Below, piece after piece: positions 47,658 through 58,839 of a DNA stretch of 64,000 nt (position 1 is its first letter; each line of letters begins with the position of its first letter). The stretch comes from Henckelia pumila (taxonomy: Eukaryota; Streptophyta; Magnoliopsida; Lamiales; Gesneriaceae). The stretch spans positions 136,608,242-136,672,241 of the forward strand of contig NC_133123.1 in NCBI RefSeq assembly GCF_033568475.1, read 5' to 3'. The position numbers were made by a program, and so were the translations under genes. Under the pieces are notes generated by a model. That model did no database searches, was not told the DNA's origin, and worked only from the letters and a program-made list of their open reading frames with translations.

Positions 47658-47823
47658 TTTTATTCCCATCACAGTCATCATACCTTTCAAAATGTTTCCA
47701 ACCAGTTGATCTTTGCCTTACAGATTTCCTCTTCTTTGACTCATCAGCAGTTTTTGTAGACGTAATAGGTGGCTCGTCATTTGAATTATTACTTTCACCA
47801 AGCTTGCTATCAACTTCAGCCAT
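47658..47823 (-). pseudogene. hAT transposase N-terminus with start of BED finger
   Basis: ATG at 47823 (MAEVDSKLGESNN), then a basic stretch and the BED entry block WKHFERYDD. Copia-2 cuts it at 47658. When the element and one TTTTA copy are taken out, the frame continues at 38318 in the same phase. The expected first zinc cysteine reads Y in the continuation (YRYC). The codons after 47658 in the naive ORF are Copia LTR. Confidence 0.85.
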
Positions 47824-48899
47824 CTAAGAATGCAATTAACAAAATATGAAGATTAAAATAAGAACAGATGAAACAATTCAGCAAAGAAATGAATAGAAAA
47901 ATAAACAAAAAGAAAGTGTTGCTTTACTTGAAAGTCAAAAGACACCAAATTTGGGAAAATAAAGCATAGTAAATTATTGAAGAAACATCTCAAAGTTAGA
48001 TTTTACGTTGATTTTTTTAGCCACTTGTACTAATCAAAAATCACATTAATAAAGGTAATTTTGTGCAATTTTTTATAAAAGTTCAAGGACTAATACTCGT
48101 ATTTAATTCTCACTAGATGAAATAAGCGTTTTTGATATTTCACGTGGATTAGGAACTTTGAGTTTTGACTAAAAAAAGTTAACAATTTCACCGATGTGAT
48201 AATTGAACCACACTTCCAGTAATTTTTTAAGTTCAAAAAAATTGATTCTATAATCGTATGGATTCTGGATTCTGGATTCAAGAAAACCAACGGAACCAAT
48301 ACAAAATTCCATAAAGTTAAAGAAATGTTCCCTGTACAATCTAAAAGTCTATGCAACACTTTTATCTAAAAGTCTCCTTTATAGACCATGAGAGAATATC
48401 AAGCAATCATTAAGCCAAGTTTGAAGAAACAAACCGATGGGCAGTGCTGGAGATTGGCTGGTAATTTTGTATGGCAGACTGGAATAGAGGAGATTAGCAG
48501 TCGAGCCGCGGATGGGCAGTGGCTGGTTGGAGGCGTGAGCGAGTCCAAGGAAGAGAAAGCTTCGGCCGACGGTAGATTGCTAGATTTTGTGAGTGACGGC
48601 TAGGGCAAATGGGTAGCGATGCGTGAGAGAAGTGAGAATGAAAAAGTAAGAAAATAAAATGTATTAAAAATTAGAAACTTACTTACTAACCCAAGAGTCC
48701 AGCTGGCTAGGATTATATTTTTAATATAAATAAATTATAACCGACCGGTTCGGTGATTTTGGTTTTATTATGCATAAAAACCGAAACCGAACCGGAAAAC
48801 CAAAAAAACTAAAAATTAAATCCAAAACCGAACCGAAAAACCGAAAAATCGATTTTTCGGTCGGTTTTTTTGGTTATATCCGAATAATGAACACCCCTA
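47824..48899. other. hAT-1 5' subterminal region
   Basis: AT-rich untranslated DNA, then dense AAAACCGAACCG-type repeats at 48738-48870 and the right TIR ending 48899. The 71-codon plus ORF at 48388-48603 has no family features. Confidence 0.7.
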
Positions 48900-50166
48900 G
48901 CTACAGTATCTGCATGGTATTTCTCTATCTGAAGTGATCCTGGTAAGGACTGCTGCCCACCAATCGTCACTGGCATTCGTAAATAATTCCAGATCATCTT
49001 CATCTACGGGTATAGCCATTTTTGGGAGATTCTTTCATATCTCCTTTAATTGGTTTACCCCTTTAGTATGGTCATCGGTCCATATAAACCTAGCATCCTT
49101 TTTCAACAAAGGACTGAACACTTTTCTGTAAATTGCTAGGTTGTTAATGAACATCCCTGCAAAATTAACTACTCCAAGAAAACTCTGGAGTTGTTTTACG
49201 TTTTTAAGTTTATCTGAAAAATTCTTTACCTTTTCCACAATATGGGGTTGTAGAATTATTCCAGTTTCATCAATCTCAATACCAAGGAATTCAATTTTCC
49301 TTGTTGCTATGATTGCTTTCTTTTCAGATAAGACCAGTCCCTCTTGTTTACAAATTTTTGAGAAAATCTCTAAGTGTTTAATGTGTTCGTCTATGTTTTT
49401 TGATGCTATAAGAATATCATCAATAAAAACAAACATAAAGTTGAAATAATCTTTAAAAAGGTTATCCATCTTTCTTTGAAATATCTGGGGTGTATTAGTC
49501 AATCCCATAGGTATAACTTCCCAAATATAGTGTCCTTGTGGAGTAGAGAAGGCTGTGAATTTCTTACTGCCTTCTTCCATTCGAATCTGGTAAAATCTAG
49601 ATTTACAATCGAATTTTGAGAACACTCTAGCATTTTGTACACGGCTAATTAGGTTTTTTCTACTCGGTATGAAGTATCCATCAAACTCCAGGATTTTATT
49701 AATACCTTGGTAGTTAATAACTAACCTGGTTTTCCCTCTTTTTATTTCACCATGATTTCTTACCAAAAAACCTGGGCTGCTATATGGTGAAACTCCTTTT
49801 TTGATTAGACCAAGGTCCAAATGTTCTTTGATAATCATTCTCATATCTCTTTGATATGTTATGTTTATCGGGGTAGGCTTATATCTGACAAATTCATACT
49901 CTTTGTCTTCCTTTAGAGTAAGACTGACTTTGAGTTGATTTCTATCCCACCATGCCAAAGGATGCTCGTTGTAACTTTCTTTAAGCCTCTTTTTGACATC
50001 TTCAAGGGATACCTTATTTTTCTAACTCTATATCTCTGTGATTTAGAATTACCTTGAGAAGCTCCATATCCTCTATTTGGAGTTCTTGTTCTGTTGTTAT
50101 TTTTAACATGGTTTCTCCAAACCTTCTTGGATCTTTCATTTTTGGATGAAAAAGTTCTCCTTTATC
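48900..50166 (-). pseudogene. Pararetrovirus reverse transcriptase and RNase H start
   Basis: Minus strand. The main open part, 49958-49035, has caulimovirid-type RT blocks: NEHPLAWWDRNQ (partly upstream), GLIKKGVSPYSSP, the active site FVFIDDILIAS and SFLGVVNFAGMFI. A TGA at 49035-49037 ends it; the connection region and RNase H start continue to 48900, where hAT-1 splits them. Upstream to 50166 the frame is broken at least twice. The FDCKSGF-like block reads FDCKSRF. Converts viral RNA to DNA in the family; dead here. Confidence 0.88.
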
Positions 50167-50171
50167 ACCAC

Positions 50172-51654
50172 TGATAAGTGCATTTTATGCACTTAATTTA
50201 TATATGATTTGACTTGGATTTTGTGATGTATCGAGTGGATATTATGCGTATTTTTTGTTGTTTTTGTGAGTTGCAAGGATTTGAAAAAAAAGTAGCAAGA
50301 AGAAGCGGAAAGCCGAATTACAGGACAGCAAACTTCAGAAAATTACTGGGAATGTTACAGATACCTAAATCCGATCTCTACCGTTCAAATTGAAGTTTAA
50401 GATGTTTTAAAGTTTTTGTTAAAATTTCAGCTCGATCCGACGGCTAGAACTTAAGTTATGATTTTTACAAAAATGTTGCGCAGATGGTGAAATGGAAGAA
50501 CAAGTAGCGCCTCAGCTCTAGTTTTCCAGCGCTCCAGCGACCGTAAATTCATGTCCAGAGCACCCCAGCGCCGTATTTTGAGCGCTCCAGCGCTATACGT
50601 CCGTCATTGAAAAATAAAATACGAAACTTGAGCGCCCCAGCGCCGAATTAGTAGCGCTCCAGCGCTGCGCAGTCTCCAAAAATATGGAAAGTCTTTAATC
50701 GAATTTAAAAGGGTTTTGATAGCTTATTTTTTAGGGATATGAGGGTTTAGAGAGTATTCAGAGTTTTTGAAGGCTAGAGATGGCTAAAGACCAAGGAAAA
50801 GGGAGAAGAAGCATTCTTGGCGCGAAAACGGACGAAGCGACTACCGGAGACGGAGAAGCATCATCTACCTTCATTTTTATTTCATTCTTTCTCCTAATTT
50901 TTGAATGATGTTCAAGAACATGCTTTGTTTGATTTTTATTTTCATTATGAACTAATTCCTTTGTCTAGAGGAACGATGTAGCTTGACTTGAAACCATGTT
51001 TTTGATATTTTGATTGATATATTAGAATTATTCATTCGGTTTATTTGTGTTTTCCTGAATTGATTGCGTTCAATTAACTGATCATTACTTGAATTGTTAA
51101 ATTTATTTGAAATCTAGCACTCCAGAGAGGCGATTTTGAATAGGACCGTAGGAAAATACATCATTGGTGTTTATAGAGTTCGAGAGGCCTATAACTCCAT
51201 TGAAGCCTTTGTAAGAATTATTTTGCTATTTACCGGATTTAATAGTTGAACTTAGATAGAGATATTGAGTTTGCTTTTGAATACGAATTTCTGCTTGACA
51301 CTCGAGAGAGGTAGTAGAAAATAATAGGGATTCTTGGTTAGTAAACTAGAAGAATTTATGATATAGATTTCTCTATGAATTAAACTGGTGGATGGTCAAG
51401 TGAAGTCGAACCTCTAGAATTCTTCGCTTATTGAATTTTTCTCTCGTGAACTCGTGGTTATTTAGTTTTGTTTCTTGCAAATTTTAGTTTTATAAAAATC
51501 AAACCACTTTCGTAGCTCTACATAAAATTAGGATTTTATTAGTTGCAAATATTTGATATAATATCATTTATTCATTCTCCGTGGGATCGACTTGTACTCA
51601 TTTTCTATATTAAAACTTGACACCGTGCACTTGCGGACACAAAATTACGCAACA
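50172..51654 (+). repeat. 5' LTR of Athila-D
   Basis: 1,483 bp, TGATAAGTGCATTTTATGC to ACGCAACA. It contains the AGCGCTCCAGCGCT cluster at 50505-50685 and no convincing ORF. Confidence 0.93.
50505..50685. repeat. AGCGC(T/C)CCAGCGC cluster in Athila-D LTR
   Basis: Six copies of an AGCGCYCCAGCGC unit (for example at 50600-50615 and 50661-50677) in about 180 bp; AGCGCT is itself a palindrome. The 3' LTR repeats the cluster at 55747-55915 with a few base changes, several towards the consensus. Confidence 0.85.
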
Positions 51655-51659
51655 AGTTT

Positions 51660-51677
51660 TTGGCGCTGTTGCCGGAG
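51660..51677 (+). other. Primer-binding site of Athila-D (tRNA-Asp type)
   Basis: TTGGCGCTGTTGCCGGAG, five bases after the LTR end. It resembles the TGGCGCCGTTGCCGGGGA site complementary to plant tRNA-Asp that Athila/Tat elements use, with two or three mismatches. Confidence 0.8.
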
Positions 51678-51755
51678 AGTGAATTTTATTTGATTTATAT
51701 TAAATTGTGCTAATTAGTCTTAATTTTGATTTAGAGCATTTTATTTTATTTTATT

Positions 51756-53518
51756 TTGTTGGTTCTAATTTTAAAATTTTCACTGTCTATGCAGTTTATG
51801 CGAAGAAGCCAAAGTTACGACTCACTGCTCTTTGATCCGGAAATCGAGAAAACTGTTAAAGCTTTGAGAAAAGTTAGAAGAGAAGAGTTGCAACAAATGG
51901 CTGAAGAAAGGGAAAGAGCTGTCAATAATGCTCCGGTGCCGATCAGAGATCACTTTCGACCGGTGATCAATACTCATTATTCTGGGATTGCTCGGCAGAA
52001 CATCACGGCGAATAATTTTGAGTTGAAGCCAGCTCTTATTAATATGGTGCAGCAAAATCAGTTCAGGGGTGCAGCTATTTGCACCTGCGTACTTTTCTGG
52101 AGATTGCTGACAAAGTAAAGATTCATGGTGTTACTGAGGACACCATCAAACTACGATTGTTCCCGTTCTCTCTTAGGGACAATGCTCGTAGTTGGTTGCA
52201 ATCACTACCTCTTGGGAGTATCACTACATGGGATGATATGGCTTCCAAATTTCTGGCTAAGTATTTCCCGCCTGCTAAGTCGGCTCAGTTGAAAATAGAG
52301 ATTACTACATTCAAACAGCAAGATTTTGAGCAGTTGTATGAAGCCTGGGAGCGGTACAAAGAGTTGCTTAGAAAGTGTCCAAACCATAATTTTCCGGACT
52401 GGGAACAGATTGAGTTATTCTACAATGGTTTGAATGGGCCAACTCGTATTTCTGTGGATGCTGCAGCTGGAGGTTCAATATTTTCTAAATTTCCTGAACA
52501 GGCTTATGATATGCTTGAGCAAATGACTGTTAACAGTTATCAGTGGCCGAGTGAGAGATCTGCAATAAGGAAGCCTGCTGGAATTCATGAGGTTGATGCA
52601 TTCACTGCTTTGACTGCTCAGATGGCTATTATTTCTACACAGTTGGCTGCACTGACCAAAGGGAATCAAAGTTCTAATGAGACAGCTTCGCTGGCGACTG
52701 CCGTAAATTCTGCTGATGGATTTAAGAGTGTGGAGCAAGCTCAATATGTGAACAACAGGAATTACAACAACTATCGAGGTAATCCTGTACCCAATCAGTA
52801 TCATCCTAGTTTGCGTAATCATGAGAATTTTTCATATGCAAACAATAAGAATGTGTTGAATCCTCCACCGTGGTTCAATACTCAGAATGGTGAAGGTGAG
52901 ACATCGTTGGAAGATTTGGTGAGTAATTGTATTGCAGAATCATCCACAAGATTTAAGAGGAATGAAAATAGGCTTGATAGTATGGAGACACACTTGACCA
53001 ATGTGAGCGCTTCTATGAAAAATCTTGAAACACAAATTGGTCAGCTGGCGAATGCATTGAATAATCAGCAGAGATGTGTGTTTCCTAGCAATACTGAGGT
53101 TAATCCTAGGGAGCAATGCAAGGCTGTTACTCTTAGAAGTGTTAAAGAACTTGAGACTAATAACCCAAAGGCAGTGAATGATGAGGAAGTGGAAGAGATT
53201 GTGGTGGAGACCGAAAATTCTGATAGAAAAAATTCTAGCAAGTCTGCAGTTGTTTCTGAGAAACCGCCTGTACCAAAAGCTGTTCTGCCATATCCTCAGC
53301 GGTTCAAGAAGAAAGCTTTGGATGAGAAATTTTCTAAGTTTCTTGACATCTTCAAGAAAATTCATATTAATATTCCATTCGCTGATGCTTTGGAGCAGAT
53401 GCCGCATTATGCAAAATTCTTGAAGGAGGTGATGTCTAATAAGCAAAAGTTGGAGGAGTTCGAGACTGTCAACCTGACTGAAGAGTGCAGTGCTATCCTG
53501 CAAAAGAAGCTACCATAA
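51756..53518 (+). pseudogene. Athila-D Gag
   Basis: The N-terminus lies in one frame (from 51756 or the internal ATG near 51797, MRRSQSYDS) up to NMVQQNQFRG at ~52068. The rest lies in another frame (52079-53518) from HLRTFLEIADKVK, so a small deletion or frameshift lies at ~52068-52080. The Gag core has FPFSLRDNARSWL, WDDMASKFLAKYFPP and CPNHNFPDWEQIELFYNGL, typical of Athila Gag. It ends at TAA 53516-53518 with the protease frame continuing in phase. Confidence 0.9.
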
Positions 53519-54136
53519 AAATTAAAAGATCCATGGAGTTTTACGATTCCTTGCATTATTGGTTCTTCTAATTTTAATAAAGCACTTTGTGATTTAGGAG
53601 CTAGTATTAACTTAATGCATTTGTCTGTTTTTAGGAGTTTGGGACTTGGAGAGGTGAAACCCACGACAATCGCATTGCAGCTAGCTGACAGATCTATCAC
53701 ATATCCGTTTGGAATCATTGAGGATGTACTGGTAAGAGTAGATAAATTTATTTTTCCTGCGGATTTTGTTGTGCTAGATATGGAGGAGGATGCAAATATG
53801 CCAATGATTTTGGGGAGACCGTTCTTGGCTACTGCTGAAGCCAAGATTGATGTGAAGAAAGGTGAGTTGACGATGGGAGTTGATGGTGAGAAGGTGATCT
53901 TTAATGTGTATAAGGAGGTTAAAAATTCATCCATGGAAAAAGTATTCATAATTGAACAATCAAAGAAGATGGAATGTTGCTGCAAAGTTGTTAGTGCTGT
54001 AGAATTGCCAAGAGAGAATGATCCGAAGGTAGCAAAGAAGAAGAAGAGAAAGAAAGCAAAGATCAAGAAGATTGTTGAATATGTTTGGAGGGTGAAAAAA
54101 AAGGAAAAGACCCTCAACAAAATGGAACCGGGCTAG
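53519..54136 (+). pseudogene. Athila-D protease
   Basis: Same frame as Gag beyond the single TAA. KDPWSFTIPC leads to the active-site block CDLGASINLM (Athila proteases read DLGAS instead of DTGAS), then LADRSITYPFGIIEDVLV, FVVLDMEEDANMPMILGRPFLAT and a basic Lys-rich tail to TAG at 54134-54136. In an intact Athila element RT would follow; here none does. Confidence 0.88.
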
Positions 54137-55416
54137 AATTGAAATAAAGTCGGGCTATGGACTATAAACTAAGCGCATCTTAGGAGGCAACCCAAGCTAG
54201 TTGTTTTTTGCGTTTTTTTTTATTTTCTTTTAGTTGTTTTTGTTTTTATTTTTATCATGAGGAAACTAGACATTAATAATGATTTTGAATTGTGTAGGTT
54301 AAAAAGTATGGAGCTGAAAGAGTTTAGGAGCCACCCCTGATAAAGAGTTTTAAGTGATTAAGATGGTGCTGAGTACTGACGCTTGGTGCCTAAGGTATAT
54401 GTCCCTTGTTTTTAATGAATACTGTACATTGAGGACAATGCACAATTTAAGTTTGGGGGGGTGTTTAAAAATTGTGAAAATTTGAAATTTTTTATGAGTT
54501 AGTTGGAGTTGAAGGCATGATGTTGTAATTGTGTTGGCCTATGATGAAAATAATTTTTGGTGTTAAAAGTTTATGTTAGCTATATTTAATCTTGAGTTCT
54601 CACATTTATGCACGAATGCCATGATTTTCGATACTCCTAGCAATTAAAAAAAATTATGTGGATTTGTGATGTGGATTTGTGATGTGGATTAGAGGATTTG
54701 ATTCTTAACTCTTGTGATTTTTATTTGAAACTGAGGTAGATTTTTAAGATCACAGAAGTGATTTAGGCGTTTTTTTTCCGAATCTATTGAGTTTTTTTTT
54801 AGCCATTCTATATTCATGAAAAATCCAAAACAAATTGAGTAGCTAAAAAGTTCAAAGAAAAATAATGGCGGAGAAAGTAAGGTGAGGGGAGACCTTGAAA
54901 AGAAAAAAAAATGGATTGAAATTCTAGTCCAAATACAAGGCATAAAGATGGAGATGTATGGAGTAGAAGAAAGCCAAGACTAATGTCTGGCAATGCAAAT
55001 AAAAAAATTTTAGCTACTCATAATCCTGCACAAATTGAAAATATTCAATTCCCTTTGCTTTGCATCATGAGTCCTTGTCATTGATATATATATGGATGCT
55101 TATCTCCTGCTGATTATACTTGAGCCTAATGTTAACCGAAAAAGTCATGTTGATCTGTGTGAGTAAAAGTTAAACTTGGTTGAGAGTATTTTGAAACTTG
55201 AGGGCGGAGTTAATGATTTTATGAAGCTTACGGATTGCATGATTTTACCGAAAGTTAGGTGGGTAGATGAGATTGGCAAATCACACACACACGAGAACTC
55301 TTGAGAAAATTAGTGGGCATGTGTATTGAATCTTGAAATGTAAAAATTCAGAGGTCGACTATATTGCTCATTACTGTTTTGCTCGGGACTAGCAAAAGTC
55401 TAAGTTTGGGGGGATT
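54137..55416 (+). other. Athila-D non-coding interior, no pol
   Basis: AT-rich DNA with no RT, integrase or envelope-like frame. It contains an internal TTAAGTTTGGGGGGG at 54447-54461, matching the polypurine tract AAGTTTGGGGGGATT at 55402-55416 directly before the 3' LTR. I see no gene. Confidence 0.75.
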
Positions 55417-56896
55417 TGATAAGTGCATTTTATGCACTTAATTTATATATGATTTGACTTGGATTTTGTGATGTATCGAGTGGATATTATGCGTATTTGT
55501 TGTTGTTTTTGTGAGTTACAAGGATTTGAAGAAAAGTAGCAAGAAAAAGCGGAAAGCCGAATTACAGGACAGCAAACGTCAGAAAATTACTGGGAATGTT
55601 ACCAACACTAAATCCGATCTCCACCGTTCAAATTGAATTTAGGATGTTTTAAAGTTGCTGTCAAAATTTCAGCTCGATCCGACGGCTAGAACTTAAGTTA
55701 TGATTTTTACAAAAATGCTGCGCAGATGGTGAAATGGAAGAACAAGTAGCGCCCCAGCTCTAGTTTTCCAGCGCTCCAGCGCCCGTAAATTCATGTCCAG
55801 AGCGCCCCAGCGCCATCTTTTGAGCGCTCCAGCGCTATACGTCCGTCATTGAAAAATAAAATACGAAACTTGAGCGCCCAAGCGCCGAATTAGTAGCGCT
55901 CCAGCGCTGCGCAGTCTCCAAAAATATGTAAAGTCTTTAATCGAATTTAAAAGGGTTTTGATAGCTTATTTTTGAGGGATACGAGGGTTTAGAGAGTATT
56001 CAGAGTTTTTGAAGGCTAGAGACGGCTAAAGACCAAGGAAAAGGGAGAAGAAGCATTCTTGGCGCGAAGACGGACGAAGCGACTACCGGAGACGGAGAAG
56101 CATCATCTACCTTCATTTTTATTTCATTTTTTCTCCTAATTTTTGAATTATGTTCAAGAACATGCTTTGTTTGGTTTTTATTTTCATTATGAACTAATTC
56201 CTTTGTCTAGAGGAACGACGTAGCTTGACTTGAAACCATGTTTTTGATATTTTGATTGATATATTAGAATTATTCATTCGGTTTATTTGTGTTTTCCTGA
56301 ATTGATTGCGTTCAATTAACTGATCATTACTTGAATTGTTAAATTTATTTGAAATCTAGCACTCCAGAGAGGCGATTTTGAATAGGACCGTAGGAAAATA
56401 CATCATTGGTGTTTATAGAGTTCGAGAGGCCTATAACTCCATTGAAGCCTTTGTAAGAATTATTTTGCTATTTACCGGATTTAATAGTTGAACTTAGATA
56501 GAGATATTGAGTTTGCTATTGAATACGAATTTCTGCTTGACACTCGAGAGAGGTAGTAAAAAATAATAGGGATTCTTGGTTAGTAAACTAGAAGAATTTA
56601 TGATATAGATTTCTCTATGAATTAAACTGGTGGATGGTCAAGTGAAGTCGAACCTCTAGAATTCTTCGCTTATTGAATTTTTCTCTCGTGAACTCGTGGT
56701 TATTTAGTTTTGTTTCTTGCAAATTTTTGTTTTATAAAAATCAAACCACTTTCGTAGCTCTACATAGAATTAGGATTTTATTAGTTGCAAATATTTGATA
56801 TAATATCATTTATTCATTCTCCGTGGGATCAACTTGGACTCATTTTTTATATTAAAACTTGACACCGTGCACTTGCGGGCACAAAATTACGCAACA
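55417..56896 (+). repeat. 3' LTR of Athila-D
   Basis: 1,480 bp; same termini as the 5' LTR, with scattered substitutions. The repeat cluster is at 55747-55915. TSD ACCAC follows. Confidence 0.93.
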
Positions 56897-56901
56897 ACCA
56901 C

Positions 56902-57361
56902 GCTGGCTGCGAAATGTTATCGGCAATTATCGATAAAAAACAACCTTGAGTCTTTGAACGATAATTTTATGATCACAAATTGTAGTGAACATAAGTCTTC
57001 CTGACTCATTGTCTTGTGTGTACTTTTTAAACATTTGTAAGAAGTTATTTCCTAACAGGATATCAGCTCATGTATCATGAAAATAGATTGGTGGTGTCTT
57101 TACCTTGTACCAAGGTGTTTAACCTGCTTCTCCCATAAGGATCTCTGCTTGCTTTATGCCTTTGCAAAGAATTAAAATTCTTTGAGAGAAATCTCGTCCA
57201 GCAATTTTTGGCAATTCTTCTTCACATTCTTCAGGGAAGACTCCTCTTTTTGCTGTACAAATTCCTGCTCCCGAGTCAATATAAGCTGCAAAGTATTCAG
57301 TCTTATATTGTTCATACAACATCCCTATCAGAATGTATATGGAGAAACGACTTGTTGTCAT
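56902..57361 (-). pseudogene. Pararetrovirus aspartic protease
   Basis: Minus strand from ATG 57361 (MTTSRFSIYILIG). The active-site block YIDSGAGICTAK identifies a caulimovirid retropepsin. The frame stops at 57119; the rest of the domain runs in other frames to 56902, where Athila-D starts. It normally cleaves the coat/pol precursor. Confidence 0.82.
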
Positions 57362-57376
57362 TTTTTAAAGGGATTA

Positions 57377-58832
57377 CTAAATGGCTCCCATGTTTAACAG
57401 ACTGTGTTGTAACTCAGTAATCTGATTAAGACTATTTACCTTTAGTTGACCTAAGGCCTCAGAAGGTAGAGTATGGTTACTCCTTTCTACTTCTTCAATG
57501 CGTTCTAGTAAATCATGTTCATGACTTACTAATTTTAAAAGTTGCTTCTTCCTCTGTTTGTGAACAGAGTTTTCGAATCTGATTAAGGGATTTTCCCTTA
57601 TCCAATTTTCTTGTTTCTCCATCTCGCAGGATTCTTATTGAATTCTTCAAGTTTTTTTCTTTTTCCATGAACTCTATTCCTTTTTCAAGGTGTTTCCATG
57701 GTTTATGATCTTCCAGAAATTCTAAGACAAGAATTAGTTGATCTATTACTTTTCCTGGGATCTCCGAAATCTGAACTTCCAATTCACCAACATTTATTAA
57801 TCCTTGGTAAGTTCTTTTTACCTGTTGTTCTAAATAGTAAATCGAGTTACAAGAAAATTGGTTCCTGTGACTTGTAATTTTGAATACTATTTTGACTTCT
57901 TTACATCCTTCTGGAGATCTAAGTTTTTCTATTATTGAAAACTCTTTTTCTTCTGGTGAAATTTCCTGAATAGGAGATTTTTCCCACCTTCGACTTGTCA
58001 TTCGGTCACCTTGAAATGATAACCTTCGCGGTTCTATTTTAAGGTCTCTGTATAGAACCGATCTGTCTTGAATTTGAATGTATGTTTCCTGAATTAAAGG
58101 AAACTCGATTCTTTCCGGGTATATTGCTTGAACAACTTTCCCAAAGATCTCTGGAATTTCAATGAACTCATTTCTAATAAATAATTCAGAATGGTGAGTA
58201 TTAGAAAGAGCATATGAAATTTGATATGTAATAGAATATGAACTATTACCTTCCTTCATTAGTCTTTTTTCCTTGAAGTTTTGATGCAACGTCAAAGCTC
58301 GACTAAAATCTCTGTCAGCTAAATTGTAGGCTATTCTTGGATAAATAACTCCCACAATTTTTTCTGCACATAAATTTCTCGAGATAGTTCCTAAAATCGC
58401 ATCTTGAATATTCCCCATTCTTTTATCGCATACTACGATATCTATGGGTGAATCTATTCCCTCTTTAAAATTAGCTTTGATCATAATCTGGATTGCTCCA
58501 ATATGAATCCAAGACATTGTCTTTGCTACTTCTGCTTTCGATTTCTGTAATTCCTCTCTAATTTCTTCAAAGGGAATTAACTGCATCTCAATTTGATTAC
58601 TGGTTAACTCCATAGGGATCGCCATTTCCCTTCTGAATACCGTATAAATCAAATTATGTATTCTTTGTCTTAGCCCTAGGTTTCCTAAAACTCTTTCAAC
58701 TTGTCCTGCCGAAAATCCTTGGTACTTCTGTAATGTTGGATTTTCTCTCATAATCTTTTGGACCATATTATGAGATATCGTGGTTTGACTAAATAACCCA
58801 GCCAAACTTTCATGTGTTTCATGCTGAAACAC
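57377..58832 (-). pseudogene. Pararetrovirus movement protein
   Basis: A 437-codon frame (58832-57519), then a frameshift near 57620 to a second frame (57622-57377) that ends in a Leu-rich coiled-coil-like stretch. Caulimovirid movement-protein blocks are visible: SWIHIGAIQIMIKANFKEG, CDKRMGNIQDAILG, YPRIAYNLADRDFSR and YQISYALSNTHHSELF. The 58832 codon is GTG directly after a stop; the first in-frame ATG lies well inside (MAIPMEL), so the true start or a fusion to the coat ORF is unresolved. The family role is to open plasmodesmata for cell-to-cell spread. Confidence 0.85.
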
Positions 58833-58839
58833 TTACTCT

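Larger units (their letters stand above)
35757..48899 (-). mobile_element. hAT-1 DNA transposon carrying Copia-2
   Basis: Perfect 13-bp terminal inverted repeats TAGGGGTGTTCAT at both ends and a perfect 8-bp target duplication GCTACAGT (35749-35756 and 48900-48907): the hAT signature. It contains a minus-strand Ac-like transposase pseudogene. Copia-2 (9.3 kb) sits inside it; without that the hAT is about 3.8 kb. Subterminal regions (35763-35920 and 48738-48870) are packed with GGTTCGGTTTT-type repeats in inverted orientation, likely transposase-binding sites. Confidence 0.95.
50172..56896 (+). mobile_element. Athila-D, non-autonomous Ty3/Gypsy element (gag-protease only)
   Basis: 6,725 bp with LTRs 50172-51654 and 55417-56896, flanked by perfect TSD ACCAC (50167-50171 and 56897-56901). 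tRNA-Asp-type PBS. The interior codes for Gag and an Athila-type protease only; no RT, RNase H or integrase motif appears on either strand between 54137 and 55416. It would depend on enzymes from an autonomous relative. It is inserted between the protease and RT of the pararetrovirus. Confidence 0.93.

Noticed and set aside
48388..48603. 71-codon ORF in the hAT 5' region
   Set aside because: It lies upstream of and antisense to the transposase, in untranslated subterminal DNA, with no family features.
53407..54120. 237-codon minus ORF antisense to the Athila-D protease
   Set aside because: Its translation is Phe/Ser/Leu-rich as expected for the complement of Lys/Glu-rich coding. The sense strand carries the protease motifs.
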